Shown in pieces: positions 24,787-32,852 of a stretch of 64,000 nt of DNA. Positions within the stretch are counted from its first letter, which is position 1. Each line of letters opens with the position of its first letter. The notes beneath the pieces are model-generated. The model searched no databases and was not told the DNA's origin. It saw only the letters and a program-made list of their open reading frames with translations. Source of the stretch: a bacterium 1xD42-67 (GTDB lineage: Bacteria > Bacillota > Clostridia > Oscillospirales > Oscillospiraceae); contig RAYO01000005.1 in NCBI GenBank assembly GCA_003612335.1, forward strand, positions 124,001 to 188,000, given 5' to 3'. A program made the translations under genes and the position numbers.

Positions 24787-25980
24787 ATGAACATTTTGGT
24801 GATCAACGCTGGCAGCTCCTCCCTGAAGTATCAGCTGCTGGACCCCGAGACGCAGAAGGTGCTGGCCAAGGGCCTATGCGAGCGGATCGGGATCGACGGT
24901 AAGTTCACTTATAAGCCCGAGGGCAAAGAGGCCATCAAAGAGGCCGACGTGGCGATGCCCACCCACAACGAGGCCATCAAGGCCGTACTGGATGCGCTGG
25001 CTGACCCCAAGAACGGCGTGATCGGCTCCATGGAGGAGATCGACGCGGTGGGCCACCGGGTGGTCCACGGCGGCGAGAAGTTCGCCCAGTCTGTCCTCAT
25101 CACCGACGAGGTCATGGCCGCCATCGAGGAGTGCGACCCCTTGGCCCCCCTCCACAACCCCGCCAATATCATCGGCATCAAGGCCTGCCAGGCCCTCATG
25201 CCCGGCACTCCCATGGTGGCCGTGTTCGACACCGCCTTCCACCAGACCATGCCCCCTGTAGCTTACACCTATGCCCTGCCCTATGAGTACTATGAGACTG
25301 ACAAGGTCCGCCGTTACGGCTTCCACGGCACCTCTCACAAATATGTCGCCCAGCGGGCCGCCGCTATGCTGGGCAAGCCCATCGAGGAGCTGAAGCTGAT
25401 CTCCTGTCACTTAGGCAATGGCTCCTCCGTCACCGCTGTGGACAGCGGCAAGAGCGTGGACACTTCCATGGGCTTCACCCCCCTGGCCGGTCTTCCCATG
25501 GGCACCCGCACCGGCGACATCGACGCCGGGATCCTGGAGTATCTCATGGGCCGGTATGACATGGACATCAAGGAGATGCTCAGCGTCATGAACAAGAAGT
25601 CCGGCGTGCTGGGCATCTCCGGCGTCTCCTCCGACTTCCGCGATCTGGAGAAGGCCGGGGAGGAGGGCAACGCCCGGGCCGCTCTGGCTGTCCAGGTCTT
25701 CGAGTACGGTGTGAAGAAGCTGATCGGCTCCTACGCCGCGGCCATGGGCGGGGTGGACGCCGTCATCTTCACCGCCGGCGTGGGAGAGAACGGCGGCGGC
25801 AACCGGGCCAGCATCGTCTCCGGCCTGGAGTTCATGGGCATCAAGATCGACCCGGAGAAGAACAAGGTCCGGGGCGAGGAGATCGACATCTCCGCCGAGG
25901 GCGCAACGGTCCGCACTCTGGTCATCCCCACCAACGAGGAGCTGATGATCGCCATCGACACCGCCGCTCTGGCTAAATAA
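24787..25980 (+). CDS. ackA: Acetate kinase
   Basis: Interconverts acetyl phosphate and acetate with ATP, the energy-yielding end of clostridial fermentation. It begins [19 protein letters not shown]; the conserved [33 protein letters not shown] and CHLGNGSS motifs follow, and [13 protein letters not shown] is near the end. 397 residues, full length. GAAGGAGAC ribosome site. pta is not adjacent; the gene is closed by its own terminator. Confidence 0.98.
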   Translation: MNILVINAGSSSLKYQLLDPETQKVLAKGLCERIGIDGKFTYKPEGKEAIKEADVAMPTHNEAIKAVLDALADPKNGVIGSMEEIDAVGHRVVHGGEKFAQSVLITDEVMAAIEECDPLAPLHNPANIIGIKACQALMPGTPMVAVFDTAFHQTMPPVAYTYALPYEYYETDKVRRYGFHGTSHKYVAQRAAAMLGKPIEELKLISCHLGNGSSVTAVDSGKSVDTSMGFTPLAGLPMGTRTGDIDAGILEYLMGRYDMDIKEMLSVMNKKSGVLGISGVSSDFRDLEKAGEEGNARAALAVQVFEYGVKKLIGSYAAAMGGVDAVIFTAGVGENGGGNRASIVSGLEFMGIKIDPEKNKVRGEEIDISAEGATVRTLVIPTNEELMIAIDTAALAK

Positions 25981-25991
25981 GGAAGGATCTC

Positions 25992-26025
25992 AAAGCCGGA
26001 CGCTTTGCGGCGTCCGGCTTTCTTT
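25992..26025 (+). terminator. Terminator after ackA
   Basis: Stem AAAGCCGGACGC / GCGTCCGGCTTT followed by CTTTATAA, 11 bases beyond the ackA stop. Confidence 0.92.
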
Positions 26026-26043
26026 ATAAAAAGGAGCGTCGGA

Positions 26044-26964
26044 ATGGAGCTTTATAAAAAATGGTCCATCCATATGAAAAACAACATCAGCGGCGGGGGC
26101 GTGATGCCGCCCGTCCTGGACCCCTTTGACCCGGCTGTCTTTTATGTCTCTGACGGCTGGGGGTCCTACTACTCCTCCATGCGGCTGCGGAAGCTGTCTG
26201 CTGAAACAGGGGAGGAGCTGGCAAGTGTCCTGACACGGGACTGCACAAGGTGCGTCCACATAGAGAAGGACAGGATGTTTGCGGTGCTGAATAAACGGAT
26301 CCTGGAGCTGGACCGGAGCGACCTCAGTGTGCGGCGCGCCTATAAAAAGGGTGTGCCCCAATATATGGACTATGCGGGCTTCAACGGGGGAGACACGCTC
26401 CTGCTGATGAACTGGAACGGCGGATTTTTGAACGTGTTCGACCTCAACACCGAGAATACCCGGAAAAAGAAGGTGGATACCTGCTGCGGGATCTGGAAGG
26501 AGAACGAAAATTCCTTTCTCGTCCTGAACGGCAGCGCCATCCTGCGCTATGACTTGGCTGAAAACAAGCTGATAAAGCTGGCTGATAGTGAGCCGTTCAC
26601 CAAGTGTATGCTGGGCCCGTCCGGTCAGTTATATCTGCTGTGCAAGGGTCCGGTCGAGGGCGGTGAAATCTCGTCACAGCTTGTGATCTATCCCTCTGCC
26701 TCTGGTGGTACCCCCCGGAAGATCATATTAGAGGAGCTGATTCAGAATTTTGCTCTGTCTCAGGATGAGACCCGGCTGTTTCTGATTCGGGATAACAATA
26801 TCTGGCTGTATTCCATCCCAGAGGAAAGGATGATATTCCACAACGAGTTTGAGGGAGAATTTGCCTTTGAGGACGGCCTCTATATGCTGCATGAGACTAT
26901 TTTTACCTACCGTTGGAGCGAAAAAAAGCTGACCTGCTGGAAAATAGTGGATCAGGCGCTATGA
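26044..26964 (+). CDS. Hypothetical beta-propeller-like protein
   Basis: 306 residues, no signal peptide or membrane segment. Repeated strand patterns of the type hydrophobic-D/N-L (VFDLNTEN, LRYDLAEN, IWLYSIPEE) suggest a propeller-like fold, but no family is recognised. ATG 26044 has AAAAAGGAGCG upstream. The next gene overlaps its stop (ATGA), forming a two-gene unit between the ackA terminator and a convergent gene. Confidence 0.6.
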   Translation: MELYKKWSIHMKNNISGGGVMPPVLDPFDPAVFYVSDGWGSYYSSMRLRKLSAETGEELASVLTRDCTRCVHIEKDRMFAVLNKRILELDRSDLSVRRAYKKGVPQYMDYAGFNGGDTLLLMNWNGGFLNVFDLNTENTRKKKVDTCCGIWKENENSFLVLNGSAILRYDLAENKLIKLADSEPFTKCMLGPSGQLYLLCKGPVEGGEISSQLVIYPSASGGTPRKIILEELIQNFALSQDETRLFLIRDNNIWLYSIPEERMIFHNEFEGEFAFEDGLYMLHETIFTYRWSEKKLTCWKIVDQAL

Positions 26965-27263
26965 AGATCTGGTGTGAGTTTGAGGCGTGGCCCAGTTATG
27001 ACCCGCTGGATGACAATTCCGATGTGATCGTCACCTTGGAGGATGGGAGCCGCTGGGCAGCTCTCTTTGCGACCTATCAAAACATAAAGACCCTTGCGGA
27101 GAAAAATCGCCAGACAGGGGAGTGTCTGTCTGGACGATATCTGGATATCCCTCATCTGATCCTGGTGGAGGAGCTGTCCCGGCCGCTGGTGGAGGCGGTC
27201 GTGGAGGATATCTTACAGAGCGGGATGCTGGAGCTCTGCTTTGAATGTCTGGAAAAGAAATAG
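26961..27263 (+). CDS. Hypothetical protein, 100 residues (immunity-like)
   Basis: Small acidic protein starting inside the previous stop. The pattern MKIWCEFEAWPSYDPLDDNSDVIV, then VTLEDGSRWAALFATYQNI and DIPHLILVEELSRPLVEAVVEDIL, resembles small immunity-type proteins in size and acidity. No family is assigned with certainty. Coupled to the propeller-like gene upstream. Confidence 0.55.
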   Translation: MKIWCEFEAWPSYDPLDDNSDVIVTLEDGSRWAALFATYQNIKTLAEKNRQTGECLSGRYLDIPHLILVEELSRPLVEAVVEDILQSGMLELCFECLEKK

Positions 27264-27272
27264 ACCGCCGCC

Positions 27273-27935
27273 TTATAGCGGATCTGGCCCCGGTACGGCC
27301 CCATCTTCTGTATACCACTGGTCGATGATAGAGTGTACCATAGGTCTAAGTTCGTTCCCGATCGTTTCGTCAAAATGATTCTTTGATTCAACGCCGATGT
27401 TTAAATGATACTCGAAGTCTCCTAATAAGAATTGCAAGTGAAGATCGTAGGTCAAAGATCCATTCGCGGTTCCGTCATTATAGGAGCGATAATAATGTTT
27501 GAACCACCAATAGATTGGGATATCCCGGTACTTTTCCATGTGACTTCCCGAGAGATCCTCTTGATTGCGGGAGCAGTCCAGACACCACCACCACCTGCCC
27601 GATCCACTTTCCATGCCTGAGTGAACATGATATGTCTTCACATTTTTGTGCCATTTGATCTTAGACCGCGAGGACAAGCCTACTGTATATGTGGTGCTGT
27701 CGCTGTCGAAGGGAAAGGTGCTCTCATCCGGCATGATCATTTGATGGGGAGCGCAGGCATCGACGAGTTTCTGATAGGAAGCCACATCGTGCGAAGGAAC
27801 AGGGAAGTTGGTCATCCTGAATATAAAGGGGGAGTAGAGGAGATAGACATATAGGACCGGGCCAAAAAGCAGCAGGAACAGCAGGGTCAACAGGACATTT
27901 TTGTATAAAGCTCGGGAAGACGGCTCATTTTCCAT
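27273..27935 (-). CDS. Membrane-anchored hypothetical protein
   Basis: 220 residues with one hydrophobic helix at about 12-35 (NVLLTLLFLLLFGPVLYVYLLY) and an outside domain rich in Tyr, His and Trp (SGRWWWCLDCSRNQEDLSG, YWWFKHYYRSYNDG). Two Cys of WCLDC might bind metal or form a disulphide. Lower GC than the housekeeping genes. It has its own promoter at 28045-28073 and a long leader. Family unknown. Confidence 0.58.
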   Translation of the reverse strand: MENEPSSRALYKNVLLTLLFLLLFGPVLYVYLLYSPFIFRMTNFPVPSHDVASYQKLVDACAPHQMIMPDESTFPFDSDSTTYTVGLSSRSKIKWHKNVKTYHVHSGMESGSGRWWWCLDCSRNQEDLSGSHMEKYRDIPIYWWFKHYYRSYNDGTANGSLTYDLHLQFLLGDFEYHLNIGVESKNHFDETIGNELRPMVHSIIDQWYTEDGAVPGPDPL

Positions 27936-27975
27936 AGGATACCTCCGATCCTGTCAACGAATCGTGATATAGCTC

Positions 27976-27997
27976 CCGGCGGGGACAGCCCCGCCGG
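27976..27997 (-). other. Hairpin in the leader of the 27273-27935 gene
   Basis: Perfect 9-bp stem CCGGCGGGG / CCCCGCCGG with loop ACAG. No T-tract. It lies between promoter and start codon, so it could affect translation or message stability. Confidence 0.45.
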
Positions 27998-28044
27998 TCC
28001 AGATCAGCCCATTGGAAACGCCTCCTTTCCAGATCGTCGAAAAC

Positions 28045-28073
28045 ATCATAGCAAATATGCTCAAAAATGTCAA
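28045..28073 (-). promoter_or_regulatory. Promoter of the 27273-27935 gene
   Basis: Minus strand TTGACA (28068-28073), 17-base spacer, TATGAT (28045-28050). The leader is about 100 bases. Confidence 0.82.
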
Positions 28074-28152
28074 TATGTTTCTATGTGATCTATGCGGAAT
28101 AACGGACATTGGCCGCAAGCCTCCCATGAGCCCTCACCCGCCGATGCCGTGG

Positions 28153-28182
28153 TTGACATGCCCCTGCATATTATCCTATAAT
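28153..28182 (+). promoter_or_regulatory. Promoter of DUF951/radical SAM genes
   Basis: TTGACA (28153-28158), 18-base spacer, TATAAT (28177-28182), 28 bases before the DUF951 start. Both hexamers are consensus. Confidence 0.85.
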
Positions 28183-28210
28183 AAGGAGACAACAGAGCAA
28201 GGAGGACAGC

Positions 28211-28411
28211 ATGGACATCCACGTCAACGATATTTTAAAGATGAAAAAGCCCCACCCCTGCGGCAGTCAGGAATGGCTGGTCCTGCGGGTGGGGATGGAC
28301 TTCAAGATGCGCTGCCAGGGCTGCGGGCACGAGGTCATGCTGCCCCGGAGCAAGGCGGAGAAGAACATCAGGAAGGTCTTCAGAGAGGGCCAGCCTGTGG
28401 AAGAACTGTAA
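28211..28411 (+). CDS. DUF951 domain protein
   Basis: 66-residue protein of a Firmicutes-wide family: DILKMKKPHPCGSQEWLVLRVGMDFKMRCQGCGHEVMLPR. It carries the conserved KKPHPCG and CxxCGxxVMLPR, a probable zinc knuckle. RBS AAGGAGGA. Family members are conserved small proteins, often predicted to bind nucleic acid; the function is not established. The radical SAM gene follows 19 bases on. Confidence 0.88.
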   Translation: MDIHVNDILKMKKPHPCGSQEWLVLRVGMDFKMRCQGCGHEVMLPRSKAEKNIRKVFREGQPVEEL

Positions 28412-28430
28412 AGGAAAGGGGCTTTACTGT

Positions 28431-29318
28431 ATGCGTTACGACAGCGACCTGCTGTACCGGCCGCCGGGGGAGTGGAAGAGCTATCTGCTCCAATGCACCA
28501 TCGGCTGCTCCAACAACCAGTGCACCTTCTGCGGGATGTACAAGGAGAAGAGATTCCGGATCCGTCCGGTGACCGAGATCCTGGAGGACATCGACATGGC
28601 TCGGGACTACTACGGTCCGGAGCTGCGGCGGGTGTTCCTCATGGACGGAGACGCTATCATCATGAAGACGGAGGAGCTGATGCAGATCCTCCGCAAGCTG
28701 TACGACAGCTTCCCCAAACTGGAGAAGGTGACCCTCTACGCCGGGCCCAAGAGCACTCTGTCCAAGTCTCCGGAGGAGCTGCGGGCCCTCCACGGAGCGG
28801 GGCTGTCCCGGGCCTATCTGGGGGTGGAGAGCGGCAGCGAACAGGTCCTCCAGTTCATCCATAAGGGCTGCTCTGCCGATCAGATGCTGCTGGCCGGCCA
28901 GCGGCTGGTGGAGGCAGGGATCGATCTCTGGGTCACGATCATCTTGGGGATGACTGGGGCCAATGGGGAGGGGGGCGACTGGAGGGAGCACATCCTGTCC
29001 ACCGCCAAGATGATCAATGCGATGAAGCCCCGGCATCTGTCCGCCATGACCTTCGCCCCAGCCAAGGGCACCCCCTTAGGGGAAGACGTGCTGGCCGGGC
29101 GGTTCCAGGTCTGTTCTGCCGACCACGTGCTGGAGGAATGCCGTCTGCTCATCGAGCATCTGGATGTGGCCCCCCTCCACTTCACCAGCAACCACGCCTC
29201 CAACTACCTGCCTCTGAAGGGCGGCCTGCCTGAGGACCGGGAGAGGTTCCTGGACATGATCGATCAGGCGCTGGCAGGCAAGATCCGTCTGCGCAAGACT
29301 CTGGACAGGGGGATCTGA
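28431..29318 (+). CDS. Radical SAM protein
   Basis: 295 residues. The iron-sulphur segment CTIGCSNNQCTFCGMYK lies at about residues 22-38; the last three Cys (C-x4-C-x2-C) match the GCSxNxCxFC form of HemN-like/YgiQ-like radical SAM proteins of unknown reaction. Other landmarks are VFLMDGDAI, YLGVESGSEQVLQFIHKG and IILGMTG in the SAM barrel. The protein is a single domain with no SPASM or B12 part. It follows DUF951 by 19 bases; the two probably share a transcript. Substrate unknown. Confidence 0.82.
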   Translation: MRYDSDLLYRPPGEWKSYLLQCTIGCSNNQCTFCGMYKEKRFRIRPVTEILEDIDMARDYYGPELRRVFLMDGDAIIMKTEELMQILRKLYDSFPKLEKVTLYAGPKSTLSKSPEELRALHGAGLSRAYLGVESGSEQVLQFIHKGCSADQMLLAGQRLVEAGIDLWVTIILGMTGANGEGGDWREHILSTAKMINAMKPRHLSAMTFAPAKGTPLGEDVLAGRFQVCSADHVLEECRLLIEHLDVAPLHFTSNHASNYLPLKGGLPEDRERFLDMIDQALAGKIRLRKTLDRGI

Positions 29319-29331
29319 CCCTCCTTTTTCT

Positions 29332-29363
29332 GCCCCCGTCTCCGGCCGGAACGGCCCGGGGGC
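29332..29363 (+). terminator. Possible terminator after radical SAM gene
   Basis: GCCCCCG / CGGGGGC outer stem with an inner GGCC/GGCC pairing, 14 bases after the stop. The following sequence is only moderately T-rich. Confidence 0.45.
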
Positions 29364-29590
29364 GGGGCGTCTCCTTTTGCCGGATATTGGGATAGCTGGG
29401 AAAAAATAGGGAGAATAACGGATATACCTGACTGATTCGAACAGATCGAACAAGATCGCGTTTAGATTTATAGGCAGTTTTGCCCTTGCTTTGCCCTCCT
29501 CGATTGGTTACAATGTGGTTACAAAAGTAACAGAGGTTGCTTTTGGTTGTCATAATTTTGGCAAAATCTGTATCCATAGGAGTGTAGACA

Positions 29591-30577
29591 ATGACACGCA
29601 AGCTATTTTCCGTTGTGCTTTGCGCCTTTGCCTTGCTCCTCCTGATGGGTGCCGCAGCTGTTCCCAAAGAGCCGGCGGCCACCATCCTGGCAGAGGAGGA
29701 GAGCTCCGTCTCCAACGAGACGGCGCTTGAGACTGACGCGCAGACGCTCGACACAGAGTTCGCCCGATCCGTGATCGCCGCTTCCGGCCTCGACCCCCTG
29801 GAGGTCGCGGAGGACGCCGAGAGCATGGAAGCCACTGTTGACAACAGCCTGCTCATCGATGGACAGCCCGCACCTCTGGGCCTGGGCAAGCGGCTCCAGA
29901 ACGATACCACCTATGTATCTCTGTCCGCTATGGCACAGGTCCTGGATCCCACGGCACAGATCGGCTGGGACGGCGAGACCATGACGGTCACCACCCAAGG
30001 CCTGTCTCTGACCGCCCATGTGGGGGCGATCTTCCTGTCGGCCAACGGACGCTACCTCTACATCCCGGAGGGGGTGCAGTTCACAGAGGACTTCCAGGTC
30101 TCTGTCCCTCTGCGGACGGTGGCCAAGGCGTTCGATGCTGCTGTGGGCTATGACGGTGTCAACGGCACCATCACCATCACCCGCGGCACCGGCGCGATCC
30201 TACCCGGCGACAGCTTCTATGATCAGAACGACCTGTTCTGGCTCTCCAGAGTGATCCAGCGGGAGAGCGGCAACCAGAGCCTGGAAGGTCAGATGTCCGT
30301 TGGGAGCGTGGTCCTCAACCGTGTGGCCGACCCCATCTTCCCGGATACGGTGGAGGGGGTCCTGGCTCAAAAGAACCAGTTCACCACCTACGCTTCCGGT
30401 GTCCTGGCCGCCACGGAGCCCACTCAGTCCAGCACCATCGCTGCCAAACTGGTGATGGACGGCGGAGAGGTGGAGGAGACCAGAGGGGCCCTCTTCTTCG
30501 ACTCCAGCGTCAACAGCTGGGCCTCCAGGAACAAGGAGCACATCGCTACCTTGGGCAATCACAAATTCTACCGCTGA
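29591..30577 (+). CDS. SleB-type cell wall hydrolase with stalk domain
   Basis: 328-residue exported protein. Signal peptide about 1-23 (FSVVLCAFALLLLMGAAA), a low-complexity acidic linker, a copper-amine-oxidase-N-like stalk domain (about 75-205: DGQPAPLGLGKRLQNDTTYVSL ... VPLRTVAKAFDAAVGYDG), then a SleB/CwlJ Hydrolase_2 domain (about 215-328). The hydrolase domain is recognised by WLSRVIQRESGNQSLEGQMSVG, VVLNRV and FTTY. The Glu of QRESGNQ fits the catalytic acid of SleB lytic enzymes. It likely cuts peptidoglycan outside the membrane, possibly cortex during germination; the stalk domain suggests surface attachment. Confidence 0.87.
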   Translation: MTRKLFSVVLCAFALLLLMGAAAVPKEPAATILAEEESSVSNETALETDAQTLDTEFARSVIAASGLDPLEVAEDAESMEATVDNSLLIDGQPAPLGLGKRLQNDTTYVSLSAMAQVLDPTAQIGWDGETMTVTTQGLSLTAHVGAIFLSANGRYLYIPEGVQFTEDFQVSVPLRTVAKAFDAAVGYDGVNGTITITRGTGAILPGDSFYDQNDLFWLSRVIQRESGNQSLEGQMSVGSVVLNRVADPIFPDTVEGVLAQKNQFTTYASGVLAATEPTQSSTIAAKLVMDGGEVEETRGALFFDSSVNSWASRNKEHIATLGNHKFYR

Positions 30578-30579
30578 AG

Positions 30580-30611
30580 ACAGGGGCGCTCATAAGAGCG
30601 CCCCTGTTTTT
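30580..30611 (+). terminator. Terminator after SleB-type hydrolase
   Basis: ACAGGGGCGCT / AGCGCCCCTGT with a CATAAG loop, then TTTTTA. Confidence 0.92.
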
Positions 30612-30626
30612 AGATCCGGCTCTGTC

Positions 30627-31148
30627 CTATATTTGGGTCAGGATATCATACAGCTTTCCAAACAGCAGGGCGGTCCTGTCGTAGCAGAGGACCCCATCCG
30701 GACCGATAGTCTGATAGGATGCGCGGAAACGGGCCCACTCCAGGAGATCGCCGCCGGGATGCTGGAAACGGAGGGAGACCTCCGGCACATCAGGGCCCGG
30801 TGCGGCCCAGATCCCATTCAGACGGGAGGGGACGCTGTATCCGAGGATCCAAGCCTCTTCCCCCGAAAAGCAGCCGATCGCCTCTAAGTCCTGGAGCAGC
30901 GCCTCCAGATCCTCTCGGGACATGTCCTGGAGGTCGTACGTTTCGGACAACATCTCTTTTTGGGTATCCGTCAGGTCCACTTTGTTCCCGCCGTATCTGG
31001 CGGCCAGCACCGCGGTCCTGTCGGCGGTCTCTCTCCGCTCCTCCGCCGCCTGAAGCAGTCTGCGATAAAAGTCGTCCCTGCTCTCATCGGGCCACTGTCT
31101 GTTCGTGCTGTCTATCCTGGTGTATCTCTGTCTGATCCCATCTATCAT
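30627..31148 (-). CDS. Hypothetical protein, 173 residues
   Basis: Soluble, helical N-terminal half (RRLLQAAEERRETADRTAVLAARYGG, SREDLEALLQDLEAIG) and a mixed C-terminal half (SLRFQHPGGDLLEWARFRASYQ). Not recognised; RBS AAGGAGAGAG. It is divergent from nusB, with a pair of direct repeats upstream that could hold an operator. Confidence 0.55.
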   Translation of the reverse strand: MIDGIRQRYTRIDSTNRQWPDESRDDFYRRLLQAAEERRETADRTAVLAARYGGNKVDLTDTQKEMLSETYDLQDMSREDLEALLQDLEAIGCFSGEEAWILGYSVPSRLNGIWAAPGPDVPEVSLRFQHPGGDLLEWARFRASYQTIGPDGVLCYDRTALLFGKLYDILTQI

Positions 31149-31168
31149 AGAGCTCTCTCCTTGTGGAT

Positions 31169-31203
31169 CGATATCCTTATCAAAATATCCGATCTCCTTA
31201 TCA
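31169..31203. repeat. Two 14-bp direct repeats 21 bases apart
   Basis: CGATATCCTTATCA at 31169-31182 and CGATCTCCTTATCA at 31190-31203, one mismatch, same orientation. The spacing equals two helical turns. They lie just upstream of the 30627-31148 start within an AT-rich intergenic region. Confidence 0.6.
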
Positions 31204-31351
31204 GATATATATATCGGACGATCGCACGAAAGGATAATGGCGCGCTGCGATCTTTTTCGATGGCTGTGCAGAGATGACCACCTTGCCTGCCCAGAGAAGG
31301 ACCTAGATCGGACAGAACGTCCGTTTGCAAAAGATTTTCAAATTGGGGCTT

Positions 31352-31380
31352 TTCTTTTTGTATATCCATGTATATAATAG
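31352..31380 (+). promoter_or_regulatory. Probable promoter of the nusB-recN operon
   Basis: TATAAT with TTTTCT 17 bases upstream, about 40 bases before nusB. The -10 is consensus and the -35 weak. Confidence 0.55.
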
Positions 31381-31419
31381 TCTAGGAAGTTTACGGACCG
31401 ATATTAGGAGGCTGTACCT

Positions 31420-31914
31420 ATGACAAGAAGCAGCGCGAGAGAGATCGCCATACACATCATCTTTGCTTTGGGCTTCGACAGCCGCAGCGCCCAAGAGATC
31501 TTGGACGCAGAGCTGACCCAAGAGCGTTTCCAAGAGCTGGCGGAGGAACTGCCCCTTTATGAGCAGTTCCCGAACGAGAAACAGGAGCGTTACATACGGG
31601 ACCTGGTCCAGGGCGTGTTCGCTCATGGAGCAGAGCTGGATGACTACATCAGCCGGTATTCTGTGGGCTGGGCCTTCGCCCGGATCCCCCGTATGGCGGC
31701 AGCCGTCATGCGTACCGCGATGTATGAGGTGCTCTACATGCCCGACATCCCCAACGCCGCCGCCATCAACGAGGCCGTGGAGATCGCGAAGAAATATGAG
31801 CCGGTGGAAGTAGTCTCCTTCCTTAACGGCATCTTGGGCACCTTCGTCCGGACGGAGTTCGAGGACACCCCGCCCAGACCAGAGAAGAAGCCCCTTCCGG
31901 AGGAGGATGTGTGA
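31420..31914 (+). CDS. nusB: Transcription antitermination factor NusB
   Basis: RNA-binding helical protein that joins NusE/S10 on boxA of rRNA operons. 164 residues with SSAREIAIHIIFALGFD, the conserved RIPRMAAAVMRTAMYEVLYMPDIPNAAAINEAVEIAKKY helices and FLNGILG. The C-terminal tail is acidic/proline-rich and a little longer than usual. RBS TTAGGAGGC. First gene of the long operon that runs to recN. Confidence 0.94.
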   Translation: MTRSSAREIAIHIIFALGFDSRSAQEILDAELTQERFQELAEELPLYEQFPNEKQERYIRDLVQGVFAHGAELDDYISRYSVGWAFARIPRMAAAVMRTAMYEVLYMPDIPNAAAINEAVEIAKKYEPVEVVSFLNGILGTFVRTEFEDTPPRPEKKPLPEEDV

Positions 31915-32852
31915 TGTCTGTCCTGGGGCTGGACACCAGTAATTACACCACCTCTGCCGCCGTCTTCGACGGGGCGGAGGGGAAGGATACCAGCTGTCTC
32001 CTGGACGTCCGACCTGGGGAACTGGGCCTGCGGCAGAGCGACGCCCTGTTCCAGCATGTAAAGCGCCTGCCCCAGCTCCTGGAGGAGCTGGCGGGGGCAG
32101 GGGAGCTGGCTGAGATCCAGGCTGTGGGGGCCTCTGCCCGTCCCAGAGCGGTGGAGGGCTCCTACATGCCCTGCTTCCTAGCCGGAGAGTCTCAGGGCCG
32201 GGGGATCGCAGCGGCGCTGGGCGTCCCTTTTTATCCCTGGTCCCATCAGGAGGGCCACCTGGCCGCCGCCGCCTGGTCCGCCGGGCGGCTGGACCTTCTG
32301 GATGCTCCCTTCCTGGCCTGGCACCTGTCTGGCGGGACCACCGAGCTGCTCCTGGTCCACCCGAAGGGTCCCACCGTCACCGCTGAGATCGTCGGCGGCA
32401 CCAGCGATCTGTCCGCCGGACAGCTCATCGACCGCACCGGCGTCCTGCTGGGGCTCCGATTCCCGGCGGGGAAGGCACTGGACGAGTTGTCCCGCCAGGC
32501 CGATTCCTGTCGAAAGCCGAATGTAAAGCTAAAAGAACTTACATTCTCTCTGTCCGGGATGGAGAACCAGATAAAAGCCCTGGCGGCGGAGGGGGAAGAT
32601 CCAGCCAGCATCGCCCGCTTCGCCCTGGATGCGGTGTGCGGCGTGGTGCGGCTGGCCACAGTAGAGGCCCAAGACCGTTATCCCGGCCTGCCAGTGCTGT
32701 GCTCCGGCGGAGTCGCCTCCAACCGCCGGCTGCGCTATGTTCTGACCGAGTTTTGCCAAGCCATTTTTGCAGAGCCGAGATATTCCACCGACAATGCCAT
32801 GGGGACGGCCATCCTCACCTGGCGGGCGCTGAAAACGGGGGAGCAGCCATGA
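31914..32852 (+). CDS. TsaD/Kae1-like paralogue (O-sialoglycoprotein endopeptidase family)
   Basis: 312 residues of the ASKHA fold seen in TsaD. It shows LGLDTSNYTTS at the N-terminus, HQEGHLAAA (two metal-type His), HLSGGTTELLLV and LCSGGVASNRRLR. It is shorter than true TsaD and diverges from it, so it is annotated as a Kae1-like paralogue; clostridia carry such a gene between nusB and xseA. Whether it helps make t6A is not known. ATG 31914 fits GGAGGAGG with 7-base spacing better than GTG 31911. The stop overlaps xseA. Confidence 0.8.
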   Translation: MSVLGLDTSNYTTSAAVFDGAEGKDTSCLLDVRPGELGLRQSDALFQHVKRLPQLLEELAGAGELAEIQAVGASARPRAVEGSYMPCFLAGESQGRGIAAALGVPFYPWSHQEGHLAAAAWSAGRLDLLDAPFLAWHLSGGTTELLLVHPKGPTVTAEIVGGTSDLSAGQLIDRTGVLLGLRFPAGKALDELSRQADSCRKPNVKLKELTFSLSGMENQIKALAAEGEDPASIARFALDAVCGVVRLATVEAQDRYPGLPVLCSGGVASNRRLRYVLTEFCQAIFAEPRYSTDNAMGTAILTWRALKTGEQP

